Of a DNA stretch of 64,000 bases, positions 24,212-33,602 are shown piece after piece. Under the pieces are notes generated by a model. The model was not told the origin of the DNA, ran no database searches, and saw only the letters and a list, made by a program, of their open reading frames with translations. Positions within the stretch are counted from its first letter, which is position 1, and each line of letters opens with the position of its first letter. This stretch comes from Gaiellasilicea sp963707575 (GTDB lineage: Bacteria > Actinomycetota > Thermoleophilia > Gaiellales > Gaiellaceae), in the NCBI GenBank assembly GCA_963707575.1, contig OY970171.1:2356001-2420000 (forward strand). Direction: 5' to 3'. Made by a program: the position numbers and the translations under genes.

Positions 24212-25039
24212 ATGTGCCGTTGGCTTGCGTACTCGGGATCGCCGATCCGGCTCGAGGAGTTGCTCCTCAACCGCGACCGCTCCCTCATCGACCAGAGCCT
24301 GCACTCGAGGCTGGGCGCGACGACGACGAACGGTGACGGCTTCGGCGTCGGCTGGTACGACGAGAGCGGCACACCGCGGCTCTACCGCAGCGTCCACCCG
24401 GCGTGGAACGACCAGAACCTGCGCGAGCTGGCCGCCGGCATCTCCTCGCCCCTCTTCCTCGCCCACATCCGCGCCTCCACGGGGACGGCGATCCAGGAGA
24501 CCAACGCGCACCCCTTCCGTTACGGGCGCTGGCTGTGGATGCACAACGGCCTGATCCGCGAGTTCCCGAAGCTCAGGCGCGAGCTCATGCTGGCGATCGA
24601 CGACTCGCTCTTCACCTCGATCGAGGGCACCACCGACTCGGAGACGATGTTCTACCTCGCCCTGACCTTCGGCCTCGAGACCGACCCCGTCGGAGCCGTC
24701 GAGAAGATGGTCGGCCTGGTCGAGAAGACCGGCAGCCGGCACGGTGTCGAGCATCCCCTCCAGATGACGATCGGGACGTCAGACGGGCGCAGCGTCTATG
24801 CGTTCCGGTACTCGAGCGAGGGCGAGTCCCGATCTCTCTACTTCAGCACGCGCATGGATGCGCTGCGGGCGCTCCATCCGGAGAACGAGGCGCTCGCCGC
24901 GCTCTCGGACGAGACGCGAGTCGTCGTCTCCGAGCCTCTCGGCGACCTCGAGGGCGCCTGGAACGAAGTGCCCGAGTCCCACGTCGGGATCATCCAGCCC
25001 GGCGCCGACGAGCTACGGCCGTTCACACCGCTTCTTTGA
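24212..25039 (+). CDS. Class II glutamine amidotransferase (GATase_4 type)
   Basis: 275 aa. GAGGAGGT 7 nt upstream fixes the ATG, placing the catalytic Cys at residue 2 after Met removal (MCRWLAYSG). NGDGFGVGWY, HIRASTG and THPF-like NAHPFRYGRWLWMHNGLI complete the Ntn-hydrolase glutaminase site. EgtC and YafJ share this domain. No ergothioneine genes are nearby, so its partner or substrate is unknown. Confidence 0.9.
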   Translation: MCRWLAYSGSPIRLEELLLNRDRSLIDQSLHSRLGATTTNGDGFGVGWYDESGTPRLYRSVHPAWNDQNLRELAAGISSPLFLAHIRASTGTAIQETNAHPFRYGRWLWMHNGLIREFPKLRRELMLAIDDSLFTSIEGTTDSETMFYLALTFGLETDPVGAVEKMVGLVEKTGSRHGVEHPLQMTIGTSDGRSVYAFRYSSEGESRSLYFSTRMDALRALHPENEALAALSDETRVVVSEPLGDLEGAWNEVPESHVGIIQPGADELRPFTPLL

Positions 25040-25054
25040 GCCCGCCGCTGACCT

Positions 25055-25089
25055 GAGGCCGTCGCGCACGATGGTGCGCGACGGCCCTC
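25055..25089. terminator. Bidirectional hairpin terminator
   Basis: GGCCGTCGCGCAC (25057-25069), GATG loop, GTGCGCGACGGCC (25074-25086): a perfect 13-bp stem, extendable by GA/TC-type bases, between convergent genes ending at 25039 and 25106. Confidence 0.75.
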
Positions 25090-25105
25090 GGTCTACGAGC
25101 GGGCG

Positions 25106-25513
25106 TTAGCGGACGGGGTCGAGGTCTGCCCTGCTCTCGCTCCAGCGCGCGGTCAGCGCATAGAGGATGATGATGTTCAGCGCCATCACCGTCAGTGACC
25201 AGAGCGGATACTGGCTGTTGCCGAGGAAGCCGAGCTGGACGATGAAGTTCAGGGACACGGTCACGATCGCAAACCAGCGCGCCCACCCCTGCGCGGCCAT
25301 GAGTCCGAGGCCTGCGAGAACGAGCAGCACGCCCCAGATCATCATGGTCCAGCCCCAGGCCGTCAGGTCGACGACGAGGAAGCCGGAACCAGTGACGACG
25401 AAGTACTCGTCTTCGAACAGAGCGATGAGGCCCTGAAAGAAGTCGATCGCGCCGACGATCAGCATCAGCATGCCGGCAAAGCCGATCCACCCTGCCATGC
25501 TCTTGGAGTTCAT
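25106..25513 (-). CDS. Four-helix membrane protein, DUF7144-like (135 aa)
   Basis: AAGGGAGGT precedes the ATG at 25513. Four hydrophobic helices: GFAGMLMLIVGAIDFFQGL, WGWTMMIWGVLLVLAGLGL, WFAIVTVSLNFIVQLGFL and WSLTVMALNIIILYALTA. The pattern F-x-G-x2-A-L, a short polar loop with D-L-T-A-W-G-W, and G-W-A-R matches a common actinobacterial membrane family (DUF7144 by memory). Function unknown. Confidence 0.78.
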   Translation of the reverse strand: MNSKSMAGWIGFAGMLMLIVGAIDFFQGLIALFEDEYFVVTGSGFLVVDLTAWGWTMMIWGVLLVLAGLGLMAAQGWARWFAIVTVSLNFIVQLGFLGNSQYPLWSLTVMALNIIILYALTARWSESRADLDPVR

Positions 25514-25715
25514 CCCTACCTCCCTTGGGGAAAAATGAGCAGCCGCGTCGTGAAGGAGTTGACGCTGCCTTCGGATCCGTAGGACACCGGATTCGCGCTA
25601 GCGGTCGCACTCCCTGCGAACGTGGCGTTGTCCGGCGTGACGTCGAGGCTCGGCGTCCGCTGACCTGGGCAACGTGCCGCGGCGGACCTCGCGCCCCCGC
25701 CTATGATCGGATCCG

Positions 25716-26401
25716 ATGGCCACGCCAGCAGGGGCCGTTCGCGTCTGGACGGTGCGCTACCTCGCCCATAACGGCTTGGCCCGCGCGGCTCACATCGCGC
25801 TGCCCCGTGACCTCGGCCCGGCGAACAACCCGCCCGTGCCGCTGATCATCTCGCCGCACGGGCGAGGAATCTCCGGGCGCGCGAACCTCGGCTTCTGGGG
25901 CGACCTGCCCGCACGCGGTCGGTTCGCGGTGATCAGCCCGGAGGGCCACGGGCGGGTGCTGCCGCTCCACTCGTGGGGCTGCACCCCCGCTTCAACACCC
26001 TTCTCGCCGGCGCCGTGGCGCTCGACTCGCCGACGGACCTCGCGCGGCGCTACCGCGACTTCGCCCGCCTCTCCAACGGTCGTTCGCTCCAGGAGCTGGC
26101 CCGCCGCGAGGTCGGGGGAGTGCCCGAGAGCGTCCCTGGCGCGTACGCGCGCCGCAGTCCGATCAACTTCGCGAGCGCGATCGCCGCTTCCCGCGTGCCG
26201 CTGCAAATGTTCTGGAGTACCGCGGACGAAGTCGTGCTCGACCAGGCGCACAACTCCGCCGCGCTCTTCCGTCGGATCAAGGAGCTGAACCCTGCGGCGC
26301 CCGTGATCGGCGTTGCGGGGAGCTGGTCTCACTCAGCCGGCATGGCGGTCAACCTTCCCGGTGCCTTGCGGCGCTTCGGTCTGCTGCCGACCGGCTTGTA
26401 A
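25716..26401 (+). pseudogene. Alpha/beta hydrolase pseudogene (nucleophile region deleted)
   Basis: An N-terminal part from ATG 25716 (TATGAT 8 nt upstream) reads PLIISPHGRGISGRANLGFW and FAVISPEGHGRVLPLHSWG up to about 25978. The homologous continuation is in another frame: LLAGAVALDSPTDLARRY, ARREVGGVPESVPGAY, VPLQMFWSTADEVVLDQ and SWSHSAGM up to 26401. What is missing between them is the stretch of several dozen residues that holds the G-x-S-x-G nucleophile elbow in this family. The acid (TADEVV) and His (SWSHSAG) regions survive. A deletion plus frame change makes it inactive. Confidence 0.75.
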
Positions 26402-26417
26402 GACTTCTGTCCCCGAC

Positions 26418-27422
26418 ATGCCTCCGTTCCCACAGCACTACAACGACGACTTCCGTGGCTGGCCGGTCTCGCCCCAGCACCGGCAGCATCCGGTGCGAGG
26501 GACGTTCCTCGACCCGCGGCCCGATCCGACGTTCGGCGCGATCTACCACACCGGCGTCGACGTCGCGGTCCGGGACGACCGGCCGGAGCAGGGCGCTCCC
26601 AGCGGGCGGACGCACCGCGTCTTCGCGATCGAGGGCGGCGTCGTCGACGTGGCGTCCTCGCCCGGGACCCGTGGCAGCATCCGCATCGGCCACTTCGGCT
26701 ACGGGCACGTCGATGCGCGCGTCAAGCGCGGCGACCGTGTGCGCGCCGGTCAGTTCATCGGCTGGACGACGAAGGGCTCCTGGCACGTCCACCTGACCGA
26801 GTTCCATTTCCCCGGCGACGGCAGCCAGGTGCTGCTGAACCCGCTTCGGCCCGGTGGCAAGCTCAAGCCCTACACCGACACCGCGCCGCCGGTCATCCAC
26901 GACATCCGCTTCTACACGCCGGCGACGCCGCTTTGGAGCAGGCGGGTCACCGGCGTGGCGCAGCTACCGCCGGCGGGAAAGCGGCTCGACAAGTCGCGTC
27001 TGACCGGCATCGTCGACGTACGGGCTCGCGTCAGCGACCCGCAGTCGTTCATCGGGTGGTTCAAGAACGTTCCCCTGCTCGCCGCACCGCACCACCCTTA
27101 CCGGCTCGGGCTCCTGCTCATCGAGCGGCCCAGCGGACGGGTCGTGCTGCGGCGCACCGTTTATATCGCCGCCCACCAGATCCCGATCGCGACCGGGCAG
27201 CATTACGCGCCGGGAACGAAGCAGAACCACCCGGCGCAGCCCGCCCTCAACCGGAAGATACCCGGCGCGGGCGAGTACTGGTTCCGGCTCTTCCAGAAGC
27301 CGTACTGGAACACGACGCGGCTGAAGAACGGCCGCTACCTGCTCGTCGTCAGGGCCTGGGACGCCGCCGGGAACCGGGCGCGCTCGGACATCGAGATCGG
27401 CCTCCGGAACCCACCCGTCTGA
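26418..27422 (+). CDS. M23/LytM-like metallopeptidase-fold protein 1 (334 aa)
   Basis: An N-terminal LytM-like domain (about residues 20-150) holds YHTGVDVA and SWHVHLTEF, the H-x3-D and H-x-H zinc ligands of M23 peptidases. A beta-rich C-terminal domain (about 165-330) ends with RYLLVVRAWDAAGNRA, an Ig-like strand pattern. No signal peptide or membrane anchor is visible at the ATG at 26418, unlike most M23 cell-wall peptidases. It is followed 2 nt later by a paralogue. Either export is non-classical, or the domain binds rather than cleaves. Confidence 0.78.
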   Translation: MPPFPQHYNDDFRGWPVSPQHRQHPVRGTFLDPRPDPTFGAIYHTGVDVAVRDDRPEQGAPSGRTHRVFAIEGGVVDVASSPGTRGSIRIGHFGYGHVDARVKRGDRVRAGQFIGWTTKGSWHVHLTEFHFPGDGSQVLLNPLRPGGKLKPYTDTAPPVIHDIRFYTPATPLWSRRVTGVAQLPPAGKRLDKSRLTGIVDVRARVSDPQSFIGWFKNVPLLAAPHHPYRLGLLLIERPSGRVVLRRTVYIAAHQIPIATGQHYAPGTKQNHPAQPALNRKIPGAGEYWFRLFQKPYWNTTRLKNGRYLLVVRAWDAAGNRARSDIEIGLRNPPV

Positions 27423-27424
27423 CG

Positions 27425-28258
27425 ATGAGCTACGGCTGGCCCGTGAAGCCGTTCGACGAGCAGCACCCGGTGCGCGGGTTCTTCTGCGATCCGCGCATCG
27501 GCGCCAAGGGCAGCAAGGCATTTCACTTCGGCATCGACGTCTCGGCGCCGGACGGGACCGCCGTCTACGCCGTCGCCGGCGGCACCGTCCACTCCGAGGG
27601 CGCCCGGAACGTCGGGGTCGTGACGGGCGATGGCCGCTCCCACGGCTACTGGCACATCGTTCCGCGCGTCCGCCACGGGCAGAAGGTGCGGAAGCACGCT
27701 CTGCTCGGACATGTCGCGAAGGGCTGGGGCCACGTCCACTTCGCGGACCGCAGCGGCGGCAGGTACTGGAACCCGCTCCGCGCGGGAGCGCTGACGCCCT
27801 TTCACGACTTCGGCGCGCCCGTCGTGGACCGCATCGTCGCAGAGCGCGGCGGCAGAACCGTCAATGCGGGAGCTTTGACGGGCGTCGTCAACCTGATCGC
27901 GGTCGCGCATGACAATCCGCCGATCTCCGCGCCGCCGCCTTGGCGAGGCCTGCCGGTGACGCCGGCGCTGGTGCGCTGGCGACTCGTGCGCGGGGGACGC
28001 GCGGTGATCCCGTGGCGCGTCGCGGCCGACTTCCGCTCGGCGCTCCGGACCGAGTTTCGCTTCCACGAGATCTACGCCGGTGGGACGCGCCAGAACCATC
28101 CGAACGCACGGGGCCGGTATCGCTTCTGGCTTGCTCGCGCCTGGGACACGCGCCGCCACGGCGACGGCCGGTACCGGCTCGATGTCGAAGCGGCCGACAT
28201 TCGCGGCAACACCGCCCGCGGCCACCTCGAACTCGTGCTCCTCAACCGCGAGGTCTAA
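27425..28258 (+). CDS. M23/LytM-like metallopeptidase-fold protein 2 (277 aa)
   Basis: Starts at ATG 27425, two bases after the preceding stop. QHPVRGFFCDPRIG corresponds to QHPVRGTFLDPRPD of the upstream copy. Zinc-ligand motifs are FHFGIDVSAP and GWGHVHFAD, and SHGYWHIVPRVRHGQKV is the strand pair between them. The C-terminal domain again ends in an Ig-like RYRLDVEAADIRGNTA. It is shorter than copy 1 by about 57 residues. No secretion signal is visible. The pair looks like a tandem duplication that has diverged. Confidence 0.78.
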   Translation: MSYGWPVKPFDEQHPVRGFFCDPRIGAKGSKAFHFGIDVSAPDGTAVYAVAGGTVHSEGARNVGVVTGDGRSHGYWHIVPRVRHGQKVRKHALLGHVAKGWGHVHFADRSGGRYWNPLRAGALTPFHDFGAPVVDRIVAERGGRTVNAGALTGVVNLIAVAHDNPPISAPPPWRGLPVTPALVRWRLVRGGRAVIPWRVAADFRSALRTEFRFHEIYAGGTRQNHPNARGRYRFWLARAWDTRRHGDGRYRLDVEAADIRGNTARGHLELVLLNREV

Positions 28259-28282
28259 CGCGCTGCCTGTCGCTGGCGAACG

Positions 28283-28780
28283 TCACCGAGCTCCGAAGGT
28301 CTCGCGAGCGGCGTTGATGCGATGCTCTTCGATCTCGTCCCGCTGCCGTCGCGCTCGCGCTGCGAGTTGGTCTAGGTCGAATCCGGACAGCCGCTCACGA
28401 AGGGTGGGCACGGACCCGAGCGACTGCCAGAGCGCGAGCTTCCCGGCAACGCCGACAGACAGTGCCTCGAGTTCCAAGACCCTGCTCAGCGGCGAGTAGC
28501 CCCGGAGCTGCCCGTTCAGCTTCAATCGCCCAACCTTTTCACCGACCCAGGCGATCGCGTCCTTCGCCTTCGACTCCCGGAAGCCAAGCTCGCCGACCAT
28601 TGTCTGCAGCGTCCGGCGGTCGTCCTCGATCTCCGTGCTCAGCCGCCGAAGAGCGTCGCCGAGCGCTGTGCCGGCGTTGCTCTCAGCGGTACGGCGCGCC
28701 AGCGCCAAGCCGGCCGTCGATGCCGCAAGGTGGTCGGCGAGGTAGATCTCGAGAAGTCGCTCGGGCGTGGGTGGTCGCAT
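28283..28780 (-). CDS. Conserved all-helical protein, ferritin-like in size (165 aa)
   Basis: Begins MRPPTPERLLEIYLADHLAA. Predicted long helices contain RRTAESNAGTALGDALRR, IEDDRRTLQTMVGELGF and VLELEALSVGVAGKLALW. The arrangement of E/H/D in helices 1-3 resembles a four-helix ferritin-like bundle, but the ExxH metal pairs of true ferritins are not clear. It is convergent with the M23 pair, 24 nt apart. No function can be assigned. Confidence 0.7.
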   Translation of the reverse strand: MRPPTPERLLEIYLADHLAASTAGLALARRTAESNAGTALGDALRRLSTEIEDDRRTLQTMVGELGFRESKAKDAIAWVGEKVGRLKLNGQLRGYSPLSRVLELEALSVGVAGKLALWQSLGSVPTLRERLSGFDLDQLAARARRQRDEIEEHRINAARETFGAR

Positions 28781-29030
28781 CGAAATGTGGGAGAACTGAT
28801 CCGTTTCCCTTCGACTCGTTCCCGGAATCGCCGCGGCCTAAAGACGGTTAGGGAGACCGCGCCTAAGGCCGTTGCCGAAGCCGATTGCAGCCACGACGCG
28901 CCAGTCTGCGCGCCAGTCGTCCTGTAACCCAGGCGCTCGGCGAAGAACCGAGCCTACGCCTGCTGCCTGAGCTGCTGGCGACGGGCTGGAGAAAACCATC
29001 GAGTTAGCACCTCTTAGCGGCGGCGGTGCC

Positions 29031-29060
29031 CCTGGCGCGTTGGCTCGTGCGCGCGCCAGG
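29031..29060 (-). terminator. Hairpin downstream of the secreted protein gene
   Basis: CCTGGCGCG (29031-29039) and CGCGCCAGG (29052-29060) form a perfect 9-bp stem with a 12-nt loop, 15 nt past the stop at 29076. The rest of 28781-29030 shows no supported gene. Confidence 0.5.
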
Positions 29061-29075
29061 AGACCCGCCGCAGAC

Positions 29076-29465
29076 CTACCGGGAACGCACGTGGTAAGTC
29101 ACTGCGCGAAGAGCCTTTCCGGAGGACTCGCCACGAGTGAGTGCGAAGCGCACGAACGCGTTACCGGTGCCGGTCGCACGGAACACAAGCACGACGCTTG
29201 ATCCGACGTCGGCTTCGGTCAGTTGCCGAAGGATGCGTCCGTTCACGGGCCGCGCCACCCTCCATACGAGCCCCGTCGCTCTGTTTTGCCGCGGGAGGGC
29301 GACGGCGACGAGGGATCCGCGCGCCGTCTCTACATGCGTGATCGGTCCTTTTGGCAGGGGACCGATCGGGGTGGAGTCGGTGGACGCTGACGTGGCGCCG
29401 AAGGCGCTTACCGCGGGAATTGCGACGGCTGCGGCGATCACGGAGAGAGTGCTACGAACTGACAT
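29076..29465 (-). CDS. Secreted protein, possibly chagasin/I42-like (129 aa)
   Basis: AAAGGA before ATG 29465 fixes the start. A Sec signal peptide (MSVRSTLSVIAAAVAIPAVS) is followed by a small beta domain: ATGLVWRVARPVN, ADVGSSVVLVFRATGTGNAFV and RFALTRGES. TG-x2-W, a central VG..V..F.A..G and the R-x-F strand are the order seen in I42 cysteine-protease inhibitors (chagasin), but the exact NPTTGY and GxGG motifs are not kept. The assignment is weak. Confidence 0.6.
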   Translation of the reverse strand: MSVRSTLSVIAAAVAIPAVSAFGATSASTDSTPIGPLPKGPITHVETARGSLVAVALPRQNRATGLVWRVARPVNGRILRQLTEADVGSSVVLVFRATGTGNAFVRFALTRGESSGKALRAVTYHVRSR

Positions 29466-29509
29466 GTGAATCCTTTCAGCCGGGTCAACGTGAGGTTCAA
29501 CACCTAGGG

Positions 29510-30508
29510 TCATTCGTCGATCGCTGCGGCCTCATGCGACGCTGTTCGTGTCGCCGGTCGGGCGATCGATATTTCGGCCGCAGCGAGTGCCGAGTAGGTG
29601 GCGCGGAATCCCTGGCGCCAACTGGGGAAGCGCGGCGTCCAGCCGAGCTCGCGCTTGGCCTTCGCGTTCGAGGCACCGCGGCCCTCGGTGGACATCACGA
29701 CTATCGCCTCGCCCGCGAGCAGCTGGGCGAGCCAGACCGGGAAGCGCCGCGGAGGCTTGGCCTTGAGACTCCGGGCGAGCACGGGCAGCCATTCGCGAAC
29801 CGGAGCGGGGTCGTCGTCGACGATGTTGTAGATCGCCGGTCCGTCGCTCTCCAACGCAAGAGCGGTTGCCGCGGCAGCGTCGTCGAGGTGAATCCAGGAC
29901 CAGATCCCGCCGCCGTCGCCGACGATCGGAAACTGCCGCTTGCGCACAGGCTCGATCGAGCTGTCAGTGTGGGCGCCGTAGAAGACGCCGTACCGGAGCG
30001 CGATTCCGCCGAAGTCGGTTACCGCATTGTCCAGGTAGGTCATCGCGGCCGCGGCCTGCTCGAAGTTCTTCGGCGGCGTGGGGTCGAGCGGATCCTCCTC
30101 GGTTTTGATCGGTCCGCCCTCCCGGGCATACCGAGAGAAGCCGGCGACGCTTTGCGCGACGAACCGGAGCACACCGGCCTCTCGCGCGGCCGCCAGCAGC
30201 GCGTCGGTGCCCCTCGTTCGCAGCTCGCTTGTCTTGGCCAGCACGTTGTCCAGGTTGCGGCCGAGTTTCGCGTTCGCCAGCGCGGTTGCCTGGTGCACGA
30301 TCGCCTCGGCCTCGGCCTCGAGCACGGCGGTGCGCACTGCGCGTGCGTCGAGCAGATCGACCATGACTGGCTTCGCGCCGAGCATCCGTAGCCGTTCTGC
30401 GCTGTTCGGCGCGTTGTGGGTGCCGATGACTTCATGGCCTGCGTCGATCAGCTGGGGAACAAGCCGGCTGCCGATCGCGCCGCTTGCGCCGGTGACGAAA
30501 ATACGCAT
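29510..30508 (-). CDS. Extended SDR (NAD-dependent epimerase/dehydratase family)
   Basis: 332 aa with AAGGAG before ATG 30508. TGASGAIG at residues 6-13 is the Rossmann glycine motif. The usual YxxxK is not evident; the corresponding region is MTYLDNAVTDFGGIALRYG. WSWIHLDDAAAATALAL and PRRFPVWLAQLLAG are typical of atypical extended SDRs (reductase-like). The dinucleotide is probably NAD(P). The substrate is unknown, and loss of YxxxK may mean a binding rather than catalytic role. Confidence 0.83.
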   Translation of the reverse strand: MRIFVTGASGAIGSRLVPQLIDAGHEVIGTHNAPNSAERLRMLGAKPVMVDLLDARAVRTAVLEAEAEAIVHQATALANAKLGRNLDNVLAKTSELRTRGTDALLAAAREAGVLRFVAQSVAGFSRYAREGGPIKTEEDPLDPTPPKNFEQAAAAMTYLDNAVTDFGGIALRYGVFYGAHTDSSIEPVRKRQFPIVGDGGGIWSWIHLDDAAAATALALESDGPAIYNIVDDDPAPVREWLPVLARSLKAKPPRRFPVWLAQLLAGEAIVVMSTEGRGASNAKAKRELGWTPRFPSWRQGFRATYSALAAAEISIARPATRTASHEAAAIDE

Positions 30509-30725
30509 GGTGTTCTCCTTGCTCTCGGAGAGTTAGCCTGGTCCGGGCCAGCCTGCATCGGACGGGCCGAGTTCGCATCGAGGGCTCCCTGGTCATCTCC
30601 CTCGTTCGGTCGGGCGAAGTCCCTAGGACGCGCCACGCCCTAAGCAGGACTAAAGGGGCATCCGAACAGCCCGCGCTTTATCCTGGCGGCGGATGGCCGT
30701 CTGTCTCGTCGGGTGCTTCTGACCG

Positions 30726-33473
30726 GTGCTCCGCGGCCGGGATCGCGAATGTGCTCAGCTTGGTCGGATCCTGGACGCGGTGCGGTCTGGGCGCAGTGCA
30801 GCGTTGGTGGTCCGCGGCGAGCCCGGCATCGGGAAGACGGCGCTTTTGGACTATGCAGCGGCGCGCGCGGACGGCTGCCGCGTCATTCGTGCGCTCGGAG
30901 TCGAATCCGAGACGGAGTTACCTTTTGCCGGTCTGCAGCTCTTGTGTGCGCCGTTGCTGGGTGGTCTCGAGCGGCTGCCGCCTCCACAGCGCGATGCGCT
31001 GGAGACTGCTGTCGGCCTGAGTGCGGGGGCGCCCCCAGATCGCTTTCTCGTAGGTCTCGCAGTCCTGAGCCTGCTCGCCGATGGCGCCGAGCAGCAACCG
31101 CTCGTCTGTCTCGTAGATGATGCGCAGTGGCTCGATCAGTCGTCGGCGCAGGTGCTCGCGTTCGTCGCCCGACGGCTCGAGGCTGAGTCGGTCCTCTTGC
31201 TCTTTGCCGAGCGTGAGCCGCGTGAACGTGACGAGCTCGCCTGGCTGCCGGAGCTGCAGGTTTACGGCGTCTCGGACGCGAGCGCGGGCGAGTTACTTGC
31301 GTCTGTGATCAGCGGCCCGCTGGATGAGCGTGTGGTTCAGCGGCTCGTCGCCGAGGCTCGCGGCAACCCGCTCGCGCTGCTCGAGCTGCCGCGGGGCCTT
31401 TCGCCGGCGGAACTCGCTGGAGGCTTTGGGGTTGACACTGCGCTGGCGCTTCCGCACCGAATTGAGGAGCGCTTCCGCGAGCGGGTGCAACAGCTACCGG
31501 CCGACACCCAACGACTGCTGCTGGTGGCTGCGGCCGAGCCGATCGGAGATTCGATGCTCTTATGGCGCGTGGCCGACCAACTCGGGGTGCCACCGGAGGC
31601 CGCGGCTCCGGCGGAAGCGGCCGGCTTGCTCACCCTCGGCACCCAGGTCACCTTCCGTCACCCGCTCCTACGCTCAGCGATCTACCGCGCGGCGCCCGAC
31701 GAGGACCGTCGAAGCGTGCACCGCGCACTCGCCGAGGCCACCGATCCGGAAACCGATCCCGATCGTTCCGCCTGGCACCGCGCCCAAGCGACCATCGCAC
31801 CCGATGAGGAGGTCGCTGCCGAGCTCGAGCGGTCGGCGCACCGGGCGCGAGCACGCGGCGGTGTGGCCGCCACGGCTGCGTTTCTCGACCGAGCGACAGC
31901 GCTCACTCCTGATCCCGGGCGGCGCGCAGAGCGGGCCTTGAGCGCCGCGCACGCTAAGCACGACGCCGGCGCCCCCGACGCGGCTCTTGGACTGCTCGCT
32001 ACGGCGGAGCTTGGCCCCCTCGATGGGCTGCAGCGCGCGCGGCTCGAGAGGCTACGCGCGCAGGTCGCGTTTGCATCGAGACGCGACGAGGAAGCTCTGC
32101 CGCTGCTCCTCTCAGCGGCCAAGCGCCTCCAACCGCTCGATCCCGCACTGGCACGTGAGACGCATCTCGAGGCTCTCGCCGCAGCGATGTCCCTCGGTCG
32201 TCTCGGCCGCGGTGACGGGGTGCGAGAGGCGGCCGAAGCCGCTCGCAAGGCACCCCCCGCATCGCAACCGCCACGCGCGATCGATCTCCTCCTCGATGGG
32301 CTGGCGACGCGCTTCACCGAGGGCTACGCAGCCGCCCTGCAACCGCTCAGACGGGCTCTCGGAGCTCTGTTGGGGGCCGAAGGCCAAACAGAGGACGACA
32401 TCCACTGGCTCTGGCTCGCCTGCCGCGTCGCCTACGACCTGTGGGACGACGAGAGCTGGCAGGAGCTATCCACCCGCCAGGTCCACCTTGCCCGCGATTC
32501 CGGCGCGCTCGCCGTCCTTCCTATGGCTCTCAACATTCGTGCAGGGCTGCGCGTGTACGCGGGCGAGTTCGCGGAAGCGTCGTCGCTCGTCGAGGAGGCC
32601 GAGGCCATCAGCGAGGCAACCGGCGTCGTGCCCCTCAGATACGCGGCGCTGGTGCTCGTCGCGTGGCGTGGCCGGGAGGCGGAGGCGTTGGAGTTGATCG
32701 AGGCGGAGATCGAACACGCGACCCGGAGGGATGAAGGACGGGGGATCGCTTTGGCCGAGCACACGGCCTCTGTGCTGTTCAACGGTCTCGGGCGCTACGA
32801 AGCCGCCATGGAGGCCGCCGACCGTGCCGGCCAGTACGACGACTTCGGTTTCCGTGGCTGGACGCTCATCGAGCTGGTCGAGGCGGCCGTGCGAAGCGGC
32901 GAACCCGAGCGCGCCGCGCGTGCGCTCGAGCGACTTACCGAAGCAACCAGCCTGAGCGGTACCAACTGGGCGAGAGGGATCGAGGCGCGCTCGAGGGCGT
33001 TGCTTAGCGAAGAGCAGGTCGCCGAGGATCTCTACTGCGAGGCGATCGAGCGGCTGGGCAGATGCCGGATTAGGGTCCATCTCGCCCGCGCCCATCTCCT
33101 CTACGGCGAGTGGCTGCGCCGCGAGAAGCGTCGGGTCGACGCCCGGGAGCACCTCCGCACCGCGCACGAGTTGTTCGTCACGATGGGGACGGAAGCCTTC
33201 GCCGAGCGTGCCGCCCGAGAACTGCTTGCCACCGGCGAGCGGGCGCGCAAGAGGACACCGGACACGCGCGATCAGCTCACCCCGCAGGAACTGCAGATCG
33301 CTCAGCTTGCGAGTCAGGGGTACTCGAACCCCGAGATCGGTGGGCGGCTGTTCATCAGCCCACGCACCGTCGAGTATCACCTCCACAAGGTGTTCACGAA
33401 GCTGGCGATCAGCTCGCGCAACCAACTCGAGAGCGTCTTGCCCACCGAGACTCGCAAAGTAGAGCGCGTCTAG
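30726..33473 (+). CDS. AAA-ATPase LuxR-family regulator (915 aa)
   Basis: Begins with LRGRDRECAQLGRILDAV, the usual opening of large actinobacterial LuxR regulators, at GTG 30726. Walker A is GEPGIGKTALL (about residues 31-41) and Walker B is VCLVDDAQWLD (about 127-137). A long TPR-like region follows (about 350-840). The C-terminal helix-turn-helix is LTPQELQIAQLASQGYSNPEI with ISPRTVEYHLHKVFTKLAI. Distinct from the MalT-like regulator at 9911. Target genes are unknown; the SDR gene lies divergently upstream. Confidence 0.92.
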   Translation: MLRGRDRECAQLGRILDAVRSGRSAALVVRGEPGIGKTALLDYAAARADGCRVIRALGVESETELPFAGLQLLCAPLLGGLERLPPPQRDALETAVGLSAGAPPDRFLVGLAVLSLLADGAEQQPLVCLVDDAQWLDQSSAQVLAFVARRLEAESVLLLFAEREPRERDELAWLPELQVYGVSDASAGELLASVISGPLDERVVQRLVAEARGNPLALLELPRGLSPAELAGGFGVDTALALPHRIEERFRERVQQLPADTQRLLLVAAAEPIGDSMLLWRVADQLGVPPEAAAPAEAAGLLTLGTQVTFRHPLLRSAIYRAAPDEDRRSVHRALAEATDPETDPDRSAWHRAQATIAPDEEVAAELERSAHRARARGGVAATAAFLDRATALTPDPGRRAERALSAAHAKHDAGAPDAALGLLATAELGPLDGLQRARLERLRAQVAFASRRDEEALPLLLSAAKRLQPLDPALARETHLEALAAAMSLGRLGRGDGVREAAEAARKAPPASQPPRAIDLLLDGLATRFTEGYAAALQPLRRALGALLGAEGQTEDDIHWLWLACRVAYDLWDDESWQELSTRQVHLARDSGALAVLPMALNIRAGLRVYAGEFAEASSLVEEAEAISEATGVVPLRYAALVLVAWRGREAEALELIEAEIEHATRRDEGRGIALAEHTASVLFNGLGRYEAAMEAADRAGQYDDFGFRGWTLIELVEAAVRSGEPERAARALERLTEATSLSGTNWARGIEARSRALLSEEQVAEDLYCEAIERLGRCRIRVHLARAHLLYGEWLRREKRRVDAREHLRTAHELFVTMGTEAFAERAARELLATGERARKRTPDTRDQLTPQELQIAQLASQGYSNPEIGGRLFISPRTVEYHLHKVFTKLAISSRNQLESVLPTETRKVERV

Positions 33474-33602
33474 GGCCTCGCGGCTCCGGCTAGGCACTAC
33501 GTCCAGCCACTGGGGAGTGGACTGGGGAGGCGCTCGATTCGATCTCGGTCCAACTGACGCACGCTGGCCAGAGAGACGCTCGCAACTGAAAGGAGCTTCA
33601 CG

